A stretch of 64,000 bases of DNA from Pseudomonas alliivorans. GTDB lineage: Bacteria > Pseudomonadota > Gammaproteobacteria > Pseudomonadales > Pseudomonadaceae. Positions 16,563 to 28,795 of this stretch are shown piece by piece. The notes under the pieces are model-generated. The model ran no database searches, was not told where the DNA came from, and worked only from the letters and a program-made list of their open reading frames with translations. The DNA lies in NCBI RefSeq assembly GCF_017826695.1, contig NZ_JAFFZW010000002.1, forward strand, positions 186,001-250,000, in the 5' to 3' direction. How positions within the stretch are numbered: position 1 is the first letter of the stretch; the number at the start of each line of letters is the position of its first letter. The position numbers and the translations under genes are program-made.

Positions 16563-17057
16563 TCAGCGGCGACGGAACAGCGGCAGCGGCTCGTCAGTAG
16601 CGGCCTGATAGGTCACCGAGAAGTCCTTGAGGCCTTCCAGCGCTTCGTACGGGTCCTTGTCGGCACGCACCGCAAAGGCGTCGAAGCCGCAGCGGCGCAT
16701 GTAGAACAACTGGTCGCGCAGCACGTCGCCGATGGCACGCAGCTCACCCTTATAACCGTAGCGGTCACGCAGCAAGCGCGCATTGGAGAAGTTGCGCCCG
16801 TCAGTAAAGGCCGGGAAGTTAAGAGCGATGACCTGGAACTGATCGACGTCGGCACCGATCTCCTCGGCTTCTTCATCGCTGTCCAGCCACACGCCCAGGC
16901 CGCCATCACGCGCCTTGAGGGCGTGGCCGTGTTCGCGCCACAGCGCCAGCGGAACGATCAGGTCGTCGCAGTTCGAAAGGCTGTCGAAGGTCGTGTCCTT
17001 GGGCAGCAGGTGCCAGGTTTCATCGATAACTTCGTTGTTCTTAATGATTCGCTGCAT
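16563..17057 (-). CDS. DUF934 protein partnered with sulfite reductase
   Basis: A 164-residue protein. The conserved core LGVWLDSDEEAEEIGADVDQF, then FPAFTDGRNFSNARLLRDRYGYKGELRAIGDVLRDQL, marks DUF934. Such genes almost always follow cysI in pseudomonads. Some annotations call them oxidoreductase, but no cofactor-binding motif is evident. The start at 17057 has AAGGAG nine bases upstream and lies inside the cysI 3' end (17-base overlap), so the two are translationally coupled. A supporting role in assimilatory sulfite reduction, such as electron delivery or assembly, is inferred only from this linkage. Confidence 0.85.
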   Translation of the reverse strand: MQRIIKNNEVIDETWHLLPKDTTFDSLSNCDDLIVPLALWREHGHALKARDGGLGVWLDSDEEAEEIGADVDQFQVIALNFPAFTDGRNFSNARLLRDRYGYKGELRAIGDVLRDQLFYMRRCGFDAFAVRADKDPYEALEGLKDFSVTYQAATDEPLPLFRRR

Positions 17058-18699
17058 AGACGCGCTCCTTGAAAGGGTCAATGCCAATACGCTGATAAGT
17101 GTCGATGAAACGCTCGTCTTCGTTGCGTTTTTCAACATAAACGTCGATCAGCTTCTCGATCACATCCGGCATGGCGTCCTGAGCGAAGGACGGCCCGAGG
17201 ATCTTGCCCAGGCTGGCATCGCGGCTCGCGCTGCCACCCAGCGAAACCTGATAGAACTCTTCACCTTTCTTGTCCACACCCAGAATGCCGATATGGCCCA
17301 CATGGTGGTGGCCGCAGGCATTCATGCAGCCGGAGATGTTCAGGTCCAGCTCGCCGATGTCAAAGAGGTAGTCCAGATCGTCGAAACGGCGCTGGATCGA
17401 TTCTGCGATCGGGATTGACTTTGCATTGGCCAGCGAGCAGAAGTCGCCGCCAGGGCAGCAGATGATGTCGGTCAGCAGGCCGATGTTCGGCGTGGCAAAG
17501 CCGTTTTCGCGCAGCTCGTTCCACAGCGCGAACAGTTCAGTCTGCTCGACGTCTGCCAGGATGATGTTCTGTTCGTGGGACGTGCGCAGTTCACCGAAGC
17601 TGTAGCGGTCGGCCAGGTCTGCAACGGCGTCCAGTTGCTTGTCGGTCACGTCACCCGGTGCAACACCGGTCGGCTTGAGCGACAGGGTCACGGCGACATA
17701 GCCAGGCTTCTTGTGCGCGAACACATTACGTTGGCGCCAGCGCGCAAAGCCAGGGTGCTGGGTATCCAGCGCGGCCAGTTCGGCGTGCTGGTCGGCCAGA
17801 GCCTTGTATTGCGGGTCGATGAAGTGCTTCGAAACGCGCTCTACCTCGGCCTCGGTCAGTGTGGTCTGGCCGCCTCGCAGGTGAGCCATTTCCGCTTCGA
17901 CTTTCTCGGCGAACACTTCAGGCGTCAGCGCCTTGACCAGAATCTTGATGCGCGCCTTGTACTTGTTGTCACGACGGCCATAGCGGTTGTACACACGCAG
18001 AATGGCATCGAGGTAGCTCAACAGATCCTGCCACGGCAGGAATTCATTGATGAACGCACCAACGACGGGCGTACGGCCCAGACCGCCACCGACCAGCACA
18101 CGGAAACCCAGCTCGCCGGCTTCGTTGCGCAGCGGCTCAAGGCCGATGTCATGCACTTCGATGGCCGCGCGGTCGCTGCTCGAACCATTGATCGCGATCT
18201 TGAACTTGCGCGGCAGGTAGGCGAATTCCGGGTGGAAGGTCGTCCACTGGCGAACGATCTCGCACCACGGGCGCGGATCCACCAGTTCATCCGCAGCGAC
18301 GCCGGCAAACTGATCGGTGGTGACGTTACGCAGACAGTTGCCGCTGGTCTGAATGGCGTGCATCTGCACAGTGGCCAGTTCAGCCAGAATGTCCGGCACA
18401 TCTTCCAGTGCCGGCCAGTTGAATTGCACGTTCTGGCGGGTGCTGATGTGGGCGTAGCCCTTGTCGAAGTCGCGGGCGATCTTCGCCATCATGCGCGTCT
18501 GGCGCGACGTCAGTTGGCCATAAGGAACGGCCACGCGCAGCATCGGGGCGAAACGCTGGACATAGAGACCGTTTTGCAGGCGCAACGGTCGAAACTCTTC
18601 CTCGCTCAGTTCCCCGGCCAGGTAGCGTCGGGTCTGATCCCGGAACTGCTTGACGCGGTCCTCGATGATCTTCTGATCGTAATCGTCGTATACGTACAT
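17041..18699 (-). CDS. cysI: Assimilatory sulfite reductase, haemoprotein subunit
   Basis: A 552-residue nitrite/sulfite reductase family protein. Sirohaem/[4Fe-4S] ligands are seen as C-x5-C (CPGGDFC, near bases 17440-17460) and C-x3-C (CMNAC, near 17315-17329). Duplicated ferredoxin-like half domains and siroheme-binding arginines (RTSHEQN and STRQNVQFNW) also fit. It reduces sulfite to sulfide for cysteine synthesis in the cytoplasm. I chose the ATG at 18699 (MYVYDDYDQK), preceded by AGGACC; the open frame extends 108 codons upstream without homology. No flavoprotein CysJ is adjacent, so the electron donor may be ferredoxin or an unlinked reductase. Confidence 0.93.
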   Translation of the reverse strand: MYVYDDYDQKIIEDRVKQFRDQTRRYLAGELSEEEFRPLRLQNGLYVQRFAPMLRVAVPYGQLTSRQTRMMAKIARDFDKGYAHISTRQNVQFNWPALEDVPDILAELATVQMHAIQTSGNCLRNVTTDQFAGVAADELVDPRPWCEIVRQWTTFHPEFAYLPRKFKIAINGSSSDRAAIEVHDIGLEPLRNEAGELGFRVLVGGGLGRTPVVGAFINEFLPWQDLLSYLDAILRVYNRYGRRDNKYKARIKILVKALTPEVFAEKVEAEMAHLRGGQTTLTEAEVERVSKHFIDPQYKALADQHAELAALDTQHPGFARWRQRNVFAHKKPGYVAVTLSLKPTGVAPGDVTDKQLDAVADLADRYSFGELRTSHEQNIILADVEQTELFALWNELRENGFATPNIGLLTDIICCPGGDFCSLANAKSIPIAESIQRRFDDLDYLFDIGELDLNISGCMNACGHHHVGHIGILGVDKKGEEFYQVSLGGSASRDASLGKILGPSFAQDAMPDVIEKLIDVYVEKRNEDERFIDTYQRIGIDPFKERVYAANH

Positions 18700-19022
18700 A
18701 TAGGTCCTGTTCTCAGGCTTCGTAATGAAGCAGGGCGGCTGCGGGTCGATTGCAGGCGGCCACTGCGTCATCTGATCAATTCTGCGCGCACGGTCGCGCA
18801 CTCCCTGCGGAGCGGAGGCGAAGATATCAGTTTGGGGATATCGATAAAAGTGATGTTTATATATATGCAAATCACTAAAAGCGATAAGCATTTCAGCGCC
18901 TGGACATACCCCTGCTTGCCGTGTGGGCAAGTGTCGGCTTAACTGACGTTTATCTCCGTCTGAAGAACCTGCTTCAGTCTTTTCATGTGCTATCACCCAT
19001 AAGACCGACAAGAGGCGATGCA
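18700..19022. promoter_or_regulatory. Divergent intergenic region, probable cysI promoter
   Basis: This 323-base gap separates cysI (minus) from the 37-codon membrane gene (plus). Bases 18835-18890 are strongly AT-rich and contain the dyad AGTGAT (18849-18854) and ATCACT (18871-18876), 16 bases apart, around an alternating TATATATA core. Such a site could bind CysB or another activator near a minus-strand -10 box. No further gene is seen. Confidence 0.4.
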
Positions 19023-19136
19023 ATGAGCAAGCACCCCAAAACGACCAAGCCCGACAGCTCCGTGGATGCCTGGGCCATTCTTTTCATTATCCTGCTGGCG
19101 GTTGGCGCCGCCGTGTTCTGGATCAGCGGGCAATAG
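19023..19136 (+). CDS. 37-residue single-pass membrane protein
   Basis: ATG at 19023, preceded by AGAGGCG about six bases upstream, opens a 37-codon frame. The protein has a polar, lysine-rich N terminus (MSKHPKTTKPDSS) followed by one hydrophobic segment (AWAILFIILLAVGAAVFWISG, about residues 17-36). The clean positive-inside pattern and good ribosome site support a real gene. It lies between cysI and an orphan periplasmic binding protein gene. Function unknown; small membrane proteins of this size often regulate transporters or enzymes. Confidence 0.7.
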   Translation: MSKHPKTTKPDSSVDAWAILFIILLAVGAAVFWISGQ

Positions 19137-19233
19137 GGCCCGGAGAATTTGCTGCGCACGCTCCAGAATCCGTCAGTTGCAGCCGATAGACCCGCCATGG
19201 CGTGATCAATTCTGTGGTTCAGGGTCTGGGGAT

Positions 19234-20334
19234 ATGAAGGTGTTCGTGGTTCGTCTGGCGGTCCTGGTGGGGTGGCTGTGGGCGAGTTCGGCGTGGGCGG
19301 CATCGGTTGTGTTTATCAGTCCCGGTACTGAGAGCGACGGGTATTGGCGCAGCTATGTCCGGCTCATGCAATCGGCAGCCCACACCACCGGCATGACGCT
19401 GACGGTCCTGCATTCCGACCGTGACACCCGCAAACTGCTCGCCATGGCGCGCGAGACGCTGCAAGGAACAGTGCGTCCCGATTATTTGCTGTTCTCCAAC
19501 GAACTCAATGTTGCCCCGGAGATTCTGCGTCTTTCGCAGGGCAGCGGCGTCAAATTGTTTGCGGTCAACAACACCCTCACTGCGGACCAGATGCGCATTA
19601 TCGGCGACCTTCCGACGCGTTATCCCGATTTCATCGGCAGCCTGGTCGGCAACGACGAGGAGGGTGGATACCTGACTGCCAAGCGCCTTATCAGCCTTTA
19701 TCCGCGGCCTTCAGAAGGCCATACGGTCGAGATGCTGGCATTTGCCGGCACCAATACCACGCCTGTTTCGTTGTTCCGTGAGCAGGGCTTGCGCCGCGCG
19801 CTTGCGGAGCACCCTGAAGTCCACCTGCGTCAAATCGTGTTGAGTGGCTGGCTCAGGCATCGGGCGCTTGAGCAGGCGCGGGTATTGCTTAACCGTTATC
19901 CGGATGTTCGCCTGATCTGGTCTGCCAACGAACAAATGGCCTTCGGTGCCATGGACGCGCTGCGGGAGCGGGGCGGCCAGCCGGGAAAGGACGTTCTGTT
20001 CAGCGCTATAAATGGCACGTCCATGTCACTTCAGGCGCAGATGGAGGGGCGTCTCAGTGTCGTCGCAACCGGGCATTTTACCCTTGGCGGCTGGGCGATG
20101 ATCCTGCTGCACCGCTATGACTCTGCTCATCGACAGACTCACTTACAGGCCGGAGCGAGGACCGTCCAGGTGCTGCATCTGGTTGAACGGCAGGATGCGC
20201 AGCGTTTTCTGGAGGCCACCCGAAACGAAGGCTACCGGCTTGACCTGCAGGCATTCAACGTAAGCGCGACGGGTGAGGACTCGCCGTTTTCACTGAAAAA
20301 CATGCTGCCGGACGCTCACTCGAGCGCCAGGTAA
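19234..20334 (+). CDS. Orphan periplasmic sugar-binding-like protein
   Basis: A 366-residue protein with a signal peptide (cleavage probably after SAWA, residue 22). The rest resembles type I periplasmic binding proteins of the ribose/galactose class (Peripla_BP_4): SPGTESDGYWRSYVRLM opens lobe 1, SLVGNDEEGGYLTAKRL is the hinge-side motif, and IWSANEQMAFGAMDALRERG marks lobe 2. No ABC permease or ATPase gene is adjacent, so it may serve a distant transporter or act as a sensor ligand-binder. I chose ATG 19234; a longer frame exists upstream but lacks signal-peptide character. Its last 19 bases overlap the convergent DUF2970 gene. Confidence 0.82.
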   Translation: MKVFVVRLAVLVGWLWASSAWAASVVFISPGTESDGYWRSYVRLMQSAAHTTGMTLTVLHSDRDTRKLLAMARETLQGTVRPDYLLFSNELNVAPEILRLSQGSGVKLFAVNNTLTADQMRIIGDLPTRYPDFIGSLVGNDEEGGYLTAKRLISLYPRPSEGHTVEMLAFAGTNTTPVSLFREQGLRRALAEHPEVHLRQIVLSGWLRHRALEQARVLLNRYPDVRLIWSANEQMAFGAMDALRERGGQPGKDVLFSAINGTSMSLQAQMEGRLSVVATGHFTLGGWAMILLHRYDSAHRQTHLQAGARTVQVLHLVERQDAQRFLEATRNEGYRLDLQAFNVSATGEDSPFSLKNMLPDAHSSAR

Positions 20335-20546
20335 AGCACCAGTTGCACGACGCCAAACAGGATTGCGACGAATATCACGGTGACCAAGAGCCCCAGCAGC
20401 AGAAAGTGCGCAGGCTTGCCATAGCTGAAATCACGTTCGCGATTCTTGCCGCTCTGCACGCCAAACGCCGCCGCCAGAACGCTGTGCAGCATCTGCTTGA
20501 AGGTCGGGGCCTTGTTTTTGGAAGCGTCGTCGGATGGTTCGTCCAT
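20316..20546 (-). CDS. DUF2970 small membrane protein
   Basis: A 76-residue protein with a polar N-terminal half, a conserved FKQMLHSVLAAAFGVQS segment and one C-terminal membrane helix (LLLGLLVTVIFVAILFGVV). This arrangement is typical of DUF2970. ATG 20546 is chosen because AGGTGAG lies five bases upstream; a GTG at 20561 would add five residues. It is divergently distant from any partner but lies just downstream of metH on the same strand. Function unknown. Confidence 0.8.
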   Translation of the reverse strand: MDEPSDDASKNKAPTFKQMLHSVLAAAFGVQSGKNRERDFSYGKPAHFLLLGLLVTVIFVAILFGVVQLVLYLALE

Positions 20547-20608
20547 CGCACTCACCTGCACAATGCCTGTTCAGCTTAGCCAAGGCGGCGTTGCAGCAGC
20601 GCGCAGTT

Positions 20609-20631
20609 CGTCGCCGGATTGCCCGGCGACG
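20609..20631. other. Strong stem-loop downstream of metH
   Basis: CGTCGCCGG (20609-20617) pairs with CCGGCGACG (20623-20631) around a five-base loop. It lies 20 bases past the metH stop. No T-run follows on the minus strand, so it may stabilise the 3' end of the mRNA or act as a weak terminator. Confidence 0.5.
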
Positions 20632-20650
20632 GTCTGGAAGTGGCTGCGCG

Positions 20651-24370
<3,720 letters not shown>

Positions 24371-24408
24371 GAGGGCTACCTTGGGAAGGTCGATACTTAA
24401 AGAACGCG

Positions 24409-24417
24409 ATAATAGCA
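24409..24417 (-). promoter_or_regulatory. Extended -10 promoter element for metH
   Basis: On the minus strand these bases read TGCTATTAT, an extended -10 (TGn followed by TATTAT). No good -35 is seen 17 bases upstream, which extended -10 promoters can tolerate. A start near 24402 would give a leader of about 32 bases, too short for a cobalamin riboswitch. Confidence 0.4.
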
Positions 24418-24526
24418 AACCGGAAAGGATTTGGTGTTGCCAGAGCTTTTGCATGAAAATCGTTCATGTTGAGGATGTGTGCAGCCTTGTAGAATCATCA
24501 GCCTTTTACGCTCAGAGCCCGGTTAC

Positions 24527-26830
24527 ATGCCGCACCGCTTGCTGGCAGGCATTGTCCTGCTCTTTTCCTGTTGCGCGCTTCAGGCGCAGACGCCGCTTCC
24601 GGTCTCGTCGCCCGCCATTTCCTACGTGCGGGACATTCAACCGATCCTCACCGAAAAGTGCGTCGCCTGTCACGCCTGCAACGATGCGCCTTGCCAGCTG
24701 AATCTGGGCAGTGGCGAGGGTGTCGGTCGCGGAGCCAGCAAGATCCCGGTCTATCAGGGTGAGCGCACCCAGGCCGTTGCGCCGACCCGTCTGTTCTATG
24801 ACGCGCGCGACACCGATGAATGGCGTGGCAAGGGCTTCTACTCGGTGCTTGATGCGCAGGGCAGCCAGGCGGCGCTGATGACGCGCATGCTGGAACTGGG
24901 GCGCAGTGCGCCACTGCCCGCCAACAGCAAGATTCCGGACAACATTGCACTGGGCATCAATCGTGAAAATGTCTGCCCGCTACCCGGCGAATTCAATGCC
25001 TACGCGGCCGCACACGCTCAGCAAGGCATGCCGCTGGCGGTCGCAGGGCTGACCGACGCCGAATACCAGACACTGCAACGCTGGCTCGCGGCAGGCGCTC
25101 CGGTGGAGCAACAGACCATTACACCGACGGTCACCGAGGCGAGCCAGCTCCTTGCCTGGGAAAACCTGCTCAATCAGCCGGGTGCCAACCAGGCACTGGT
25201 CGGCCGCTGGTTGTTCGAGCACCTCTTTCTGGCCCACATCTATTTCGAAGACGGCGCTGCGGGGCATTTCTATCAGTGGGTGCGTTCACGAACGCCGACT
25301 GGCAGACCGGTGGACCTGATCGCGACCCGACGACCCGACGATGATCCGGGCAGCGATTTCTATTACCGACTGGTGCCGGTCCAGGGCGTGATTGTCCACA
25401 AGACCCATATCACTTATGCCTTGAGCCCGCAGAAAATGGCGCGGGTCAAACAATTGTTCTATGCCAATGACTGGAAGGTCAACGCATTGCCCGGTTACGG
25501 TCCGGGGCATCGGGCCAATCCGTTCCAGACGTTCGAGGCGATTCCAGCGGCGGCGCGTTATGAGTTCATGCTCGATAATGCCGAGTATTTCGTGCGCACC
25601 TTCATTCGTGGCCCGGTCTGTCGTGGTCAGATCGCCACCGACGTGATCCGCGATCAGTTCTGGGTGATGTTTCAGGAGCCCGGTCACGACCGTTACGTGA
25701 CTGATGCGGTTTACCGGGGAGAGGCGACGCCGCTGCTGGCCATGCCCGGGCAGAACGATAACGTCGGCAGTGTCCTGAGCCTCTGGCTGTCTTATCGTGA
25801 TCGTCGCAACGCCTACGAAAATCTGCGGCGCGACACCTACGCGAAGAAGCCACCACCGGGCTGGAGCGATCTGTGGACCGGCAATGACAATGCGCTTTTG
25901 ACGGTCTTCCGTCATTTTGACAGCGCTTCGGTCAACAAAGGGCTGATCGGCGATGTGCCGCATTCGATGTGGCTGTTCGACTATCCATTGCTGGAACGCA
26001 CCTATTATCAGTTGGCGGTCAACTTCGACGTCTATGGCAATGTCTCCCACCAGGCCCAGACGCGTTTGTATTTCGACCTGATTCGTAACGGCGCGGAAAT
26101 CAACTTTCTGCGCCTGATGCCTGCCGACCTGCGCGAAGGTCTGCTCGGTGATCTGTATCAGGACAGCGGCAAGGTCAAAATGTGGCTGGATTATCAGGAC
26201 ATCGACGACGACACGCCCACAGGCATCGGTCTTGACAAGAAAAGTCCGGTACGTGATTTCGCCACTCGCTTGATTCAGCGCGTCGGGCCGCTTAACGCCT
26301 CGCCGGATCCGATCAATCGCTGTGACGGCGCCTATTGTTCGCGTCCCGGTCTGAGCAGCGCCTTTGCCCAGGCGGAGCAGGCGCTCAGCCGGTTGACGTC
26401 GCGACCTGCTGCGGGCCTGAAGGTCATCGACCAGTTGCCCGAAGCCACGATGCTGCGCATCGAGGACGGCACCGGCAAGCGGGTGATGTACAGCATGTTG
26501 CGCAACCGTGCGCACACCAATGTTGCGTTTCTGTTGGGCGAGTCATATCGCTATATTCCGGGTCTGGATACCCTGAGCATTTACCCGGGAGTGCTCAGCA
26601 GCTACCCGAATTTCATGTTCAACATTCCGGCCGCCGAGGTGCCTGCGTTCGTCGATGCGATGCAGCGGAGCAAGGATCAGGCGAGCTTTGAACAGATCGT
26701 GCAGCGCTGGGGCATCCGGCGGACGCATCCGTTGTTCTGGACGTATTTTAACGACCTGAACCGCTATCTTCAGGAAACCAGTCCTCGGGAAGCCGCGGTG
26801 CTCGACATGAATCGTTACGAGAACCTCTAG
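24527..26830 (+). CDS. cti: Periplasmic fatty acid cis/trans isomerase
   Basis: A 767-residue protein with a signal peptide (MPHRLLAGIVLLFSCCALQA). The haem c motif CVACH (Cys45, Cys48, His49) lies in TEKCVACHACNDAPCQ, characteristic of Cti. The rest matches the large cis/trans isomerase family, including the C-terminal VLSSYPNFMFNIP. Cti converts cis-unsaturated acyl chains of membrane phospholipids to trans, rigidifying the membrane under solvent, heat or osmotic stress. ATG 24527 was chosen because it immediately precedes the signal peptide; an upstream start at 24479 adds 16 non-signal residues. It is divergent from metH and followed by a 180-base gap. Confidence 0.93.
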   Translation: MPHRLLAGIVLLFSCCALQAQTPLPVSSPAISYVRDIQPILTEKCVACHACNDAPCQLNLGSGEGVGRGASKIPVYQGERTQAVAPTRLFYDARDTDEWRGKGFYSVLDAQGSQAALMTRMLELGRSAPLPANSKIPDNIALGINRENVCPLPGEFNAYAAAHAQQGMPLAVAGLTDAEYQTLQRWLAAGAPVEQQTITPTVTEASQLLAWENLLNQPGANQALVGRWLFEHLFLAHIYFEDGAAGHFYQWVRSRTPTGRPVDLIATRRPDDDPGSDFYYRLVPVQGVIVHKTHITYALSPQKMARVKQLFYANDWKVNALPGYGPGHRANPFQTFEAIPAAARYEFMLDNAEYFVRTFIRGPVCRGQIATDVIRDQFWVMFQEPGHDRYVTDAVYRGEATPLLAMPGQNDNVGSVLSLWLSYRDRRNAYENLRRDTYAKKPPPGWSDLWTGNDNALLTVFRHFDSASVNKGLIGDVPHSMWLFDYPLLERTYYQLAVNFDVYGNVSHQAQTRLYFDLIRNGAEINFLRLMPADLREGLLGDLYQDSGKVKMWLDYQDIDDDTPTGIGLDKKSPVRDFATRLIQRVGPLNASPDPINRCDGAYCSRPGLSSAFAQAEQALSRLTSRPAAGLKVIDQLPEATMLRIEDGTGKRVMYSMLRNRAHTNVAFLLGESYRYIPGLDTLSIYPGVLSSYPNFMFNIPAAEVPAFVDAMQRSKDQASFEQIVQRWGIRRTHPLFWTYFNDLNRYLQETSPREAAVLDMNRYENL

Positions 26831-26851
26831 ACTGCCTATTTCGGCTCATAT

Positions 26852-26870
26852 AGGTGGCCCGCGGCCACCT
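26852..26870. other. Stem-loop downstream of cti
   Basis: AGGTGGCC (26852-26859) pairs perfectly with GGCCACCT (26863-26870) around a three-base loop, 21 bases past the cti stop. There is no T-run. The rest of the 180-base gap to the acyltransferase gene shows no gene. Confidence 0.45.
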
Positions 26871-27009
26871 CTGCAAACCTGAACGAATCGCATTTTCTAC
26901 GATCTTTTTTTCAAAAATGCGGTCCGAGAGGGGCGCGCCATGGAACCTGTCGCTGAGGCGATCGCAGGTTACGGGTTGAGTTGAAAGTCAGGCAGTAGAG
27001 GTTTTTTGG

Positions 27010-28032
27010 ATGTTGATTTCGGTACAGGCCCTGCGGGCGTTCGCGGCGTGGGTGGTGGTGTGTCATCACTTCATGCAGATTTTTTACGACTTCAAGGCCA
27101 GTGGCCCCATTGGCGAATTCTTTGTGTCCAAAGGCGCCGTCGGCGTCGATATCTTTTTCGTGATTAGTGGACTGGTGATCTTCCTCTCTACCCAGAAAAG
27201 CGACATGCCCGCCGGACGTTTCATCCTGCATCGCCTGATTCGTATCGTCCCCGCTTACTGGCTGTACACCGCCGCCATGGGGCTGTTGCTGCTGGCTGCG
27301 GCGCCCATGTTGCCGCACCAGGTCATCGGCTGGCAGAACTTCATGCTGTCGTTGATTTTCATTCCCTCTGAAAACCCCGGCGGCTATGGCCTGTACCCCA
27401 CGTTGAATGTGGGATGGACGCTCAACTACGAGATGTTTTTCTACCTGCTGTTCAGCATGGTGTTCCTGTTCAAACAGCGTCATCGTCCACTGATCATCGC
27501 AGCGGCGCTGTTCGGTGTGAGTGAAGTGCTGGCGCGTGCCGGATTGATCAGCCGCTTCTACGGCAATGACATCATCTACGAATTTCTGCTGGGCATCGGT
27601 ATCGGCATTCTGTATCGCCGTGGCTGGATCAGGGAGGCTTTCTGGGTGCCGCTGGCAGGCATCGCGGTCGGCCTTTACGCGATCAATCACCTGACCAACG
27701 ATCAGCGCCTGCTGAATTGGGGACTGCCCAGCGCGCTGATCGTCCTCTCCTGTATCTCGCTGGAGCCATACTTCCGTGGCAGTCGACTGCTCAAGGTGCT
27801 AGGCGATTGCTCGTATTCGGTGTACCTGCTGCATGTGCTGGTACTTTACGGAGGTCTGCTGATGGCACAGCGCTATGGCCTGAACCCTTATCTGGTGTTC
27901 GCATTCTGCGTGCCGGTCATCGCCATCGGCGCATGGCTCAGTTACGAGTGGATCGAGAAGGGCGTGTATCGTCGTCTCAAGGATTGGCTGGACGCGCGCC
28001 GCGCCGTGCAGCCCGCCAGCGCGCTCTCCTGA
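27010..28032 (+). CDS. Acyltransferase 3 family membrane protein
   Basis: A 340-residue integral membrane protein with about ten predicted helices. The N-terminal VQALRAFAAWVVVCHHFMQ holds the family's R-x10-H pattern, thought to be catalytic. GVDIFFVISGLVIF and WTLNYEMFFYLLFSMVF are further signatures of the OafA/OatA/NodX superfamily. These proteins O-acylate extracytoplasmic sugars such as lipopolysaccharide, exopolysaccharide or glycans. No glycan biosynthesis gene is adjacent, so the target is unknown. No SGNH esterase domain is fused. A G-rich element (TAGAGG) lies about nine bases before the ATG. Confidence 0.88.
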   Translation: MLISVQALRAFAAWVVVCHHFMQIFYDFKASGPIGEFFVSKGAVGVDIFFVISGLVIFLSTQKSDMPAGRFILHRLIRIVPAYWLYTAAMGLLLLAAAPMLPHQVIGWQNFMLSLIFIPSENPGGYGLYPTLNVGWTLNYEMFFYLLFSMVFLFKQRHRPLIIAAALFGVSEVLARAGLISRFYGNDIIYEFLLGIGIGILYRRGWIREAFWVPLAGIAVGLYAINHLTNDQRLLNWGLPSALIVLSCISLEPYFRGSRLLKVLGDCSYSVYLLHVLVLYGGLLMAQRYGLNPYLVFAFCVPVIAIGAWLSYEWIEKGVYRRLKDWLDARRAVQPASALS

Positions 28033-28146
28033 CAGGACGTTTCGGGCGGTGCCTTTTCCGACGCCGCCTTTTCCGACAAAAATACTGGGACTTTGTGTGG
28101 CGCACTCGATTGGCGTAAACTGCTGGCACGTCTGCGAGGAATTTTC

Positions 28147-28740
28147 ATGACCGCTATCACTATTACCGATGCCGCCCACGATTATCTGGCCGATCTGCTG
28201 GAAAAGCAGAACACCCCGGGAATCGGCATCCGCGTGTTTATTACCCAACCTGGCACTCAGTACGCCGAAACCTGTATCGCCTATTGCAAGCCGGGCGAAG
28301 AGAAGCCGGAAGACAAGGCCATTGGCCTGAAAAGCTTCACGGCCTGGATCGACGGTTTCAGCGAAGCGTTTCTGGATGATGCCGTCGTCGATTACGCCAC
28401 CGACCGCATGGGCGGCCAGTTGACCATCAAGGCGCCTAACGCCAAAGTGCCGATGGTCAATGCCGATAGCCCGATCAACGAGCGCATCAACTACTACCTG
28501 CAAACCGAGATCAACCCGGGGCTCGCCAGCCACGGCGGTCAGGTCACATTGATCGACGTGGTCGAGGAAGATACCCAGAACATCGCCGTTCTGCAGTTTG
28601 GCGGTGGTTGCCAGGGCTGTGGTCAGGCTGATGTCACCTTGAAAGAAGGTATCGAGCGGACCTTGCTGGAGCGTATTCCAGAGCTATCCGGTGTTCGCGA
28701 TGTGACCGACCACACCCAGAAAGAAAACGCCTACTACTGA
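28147..28740 (+). CDS. nfuA: Fe-S biogenesis protein NfuA
   Basis: A 197-residue protein with the two-part NfuA layout: a degenerate A-type carrier domain (1-95) and a C-terminal Nfu domain with Cys155 and Cys158 in GGGCQGCG, which bridge a [4Fe-4S] cluster in a dimer. It carries Fe-S clusters to client enzymes, particularly under oxidative stress or iron limitation. The ATG at 28147 has GAGGAA about six bases upstream; upstream in-frame codons lack homology. A strong terminator follows 17 bases after the stop. Confidence 0.95.
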   Translation: MTAITITDAAHDYLADLLEKQNTPGIGIRVFITQPGTQYAETCIAYCKPGEEKPEDKAIGLKSFTAWIDGFSEAFLDDAVVDYATDRMGGQLTIKAPNAKVPMVNADSPINERINYYLQTEINPGLASHGGQVTLIDVVEEDTQNIAVLQFGGGCQGCGQADVTLKEGIERTLLERIPELSGVRDVTDHTQKENAYY

Positions 28741-28757
28741 GTCGTTCCTTTCTGAAA

Positions 28758-28787
28758 AACGCCCTGGCCTGTTCAGGGCGTTTTTGT
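28758..28787. terminator. Bidirectional terminator between nfuA and liuD
   Basis: AACGCCCTG (28758-28766) pairs perfectly with CAGGGCGTT (28774-28782) around a seven-base loop. A T-run follows on the plus strand and an A-run precedes it, so it can serve both convergent genes. Confidence 0.85.
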
Positions 28788-28795
28788 TTCCGGCT

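Noticed and set aside
18702..19023. 108-codon N-terminal extension of CysI
   Set aside because: Covers the AT-rich promoter gap; the family N terminus MYVYDDYDQK begins at 18699 with a ribosome site.
24371..24454. Cobalamin riboswitch or N-terminal extension ahead of metH
   Set aside because: The likely leader is about 32 bases, too short for a B12 riboswitch; the extra 28 codons show no homology and cover the promoter.
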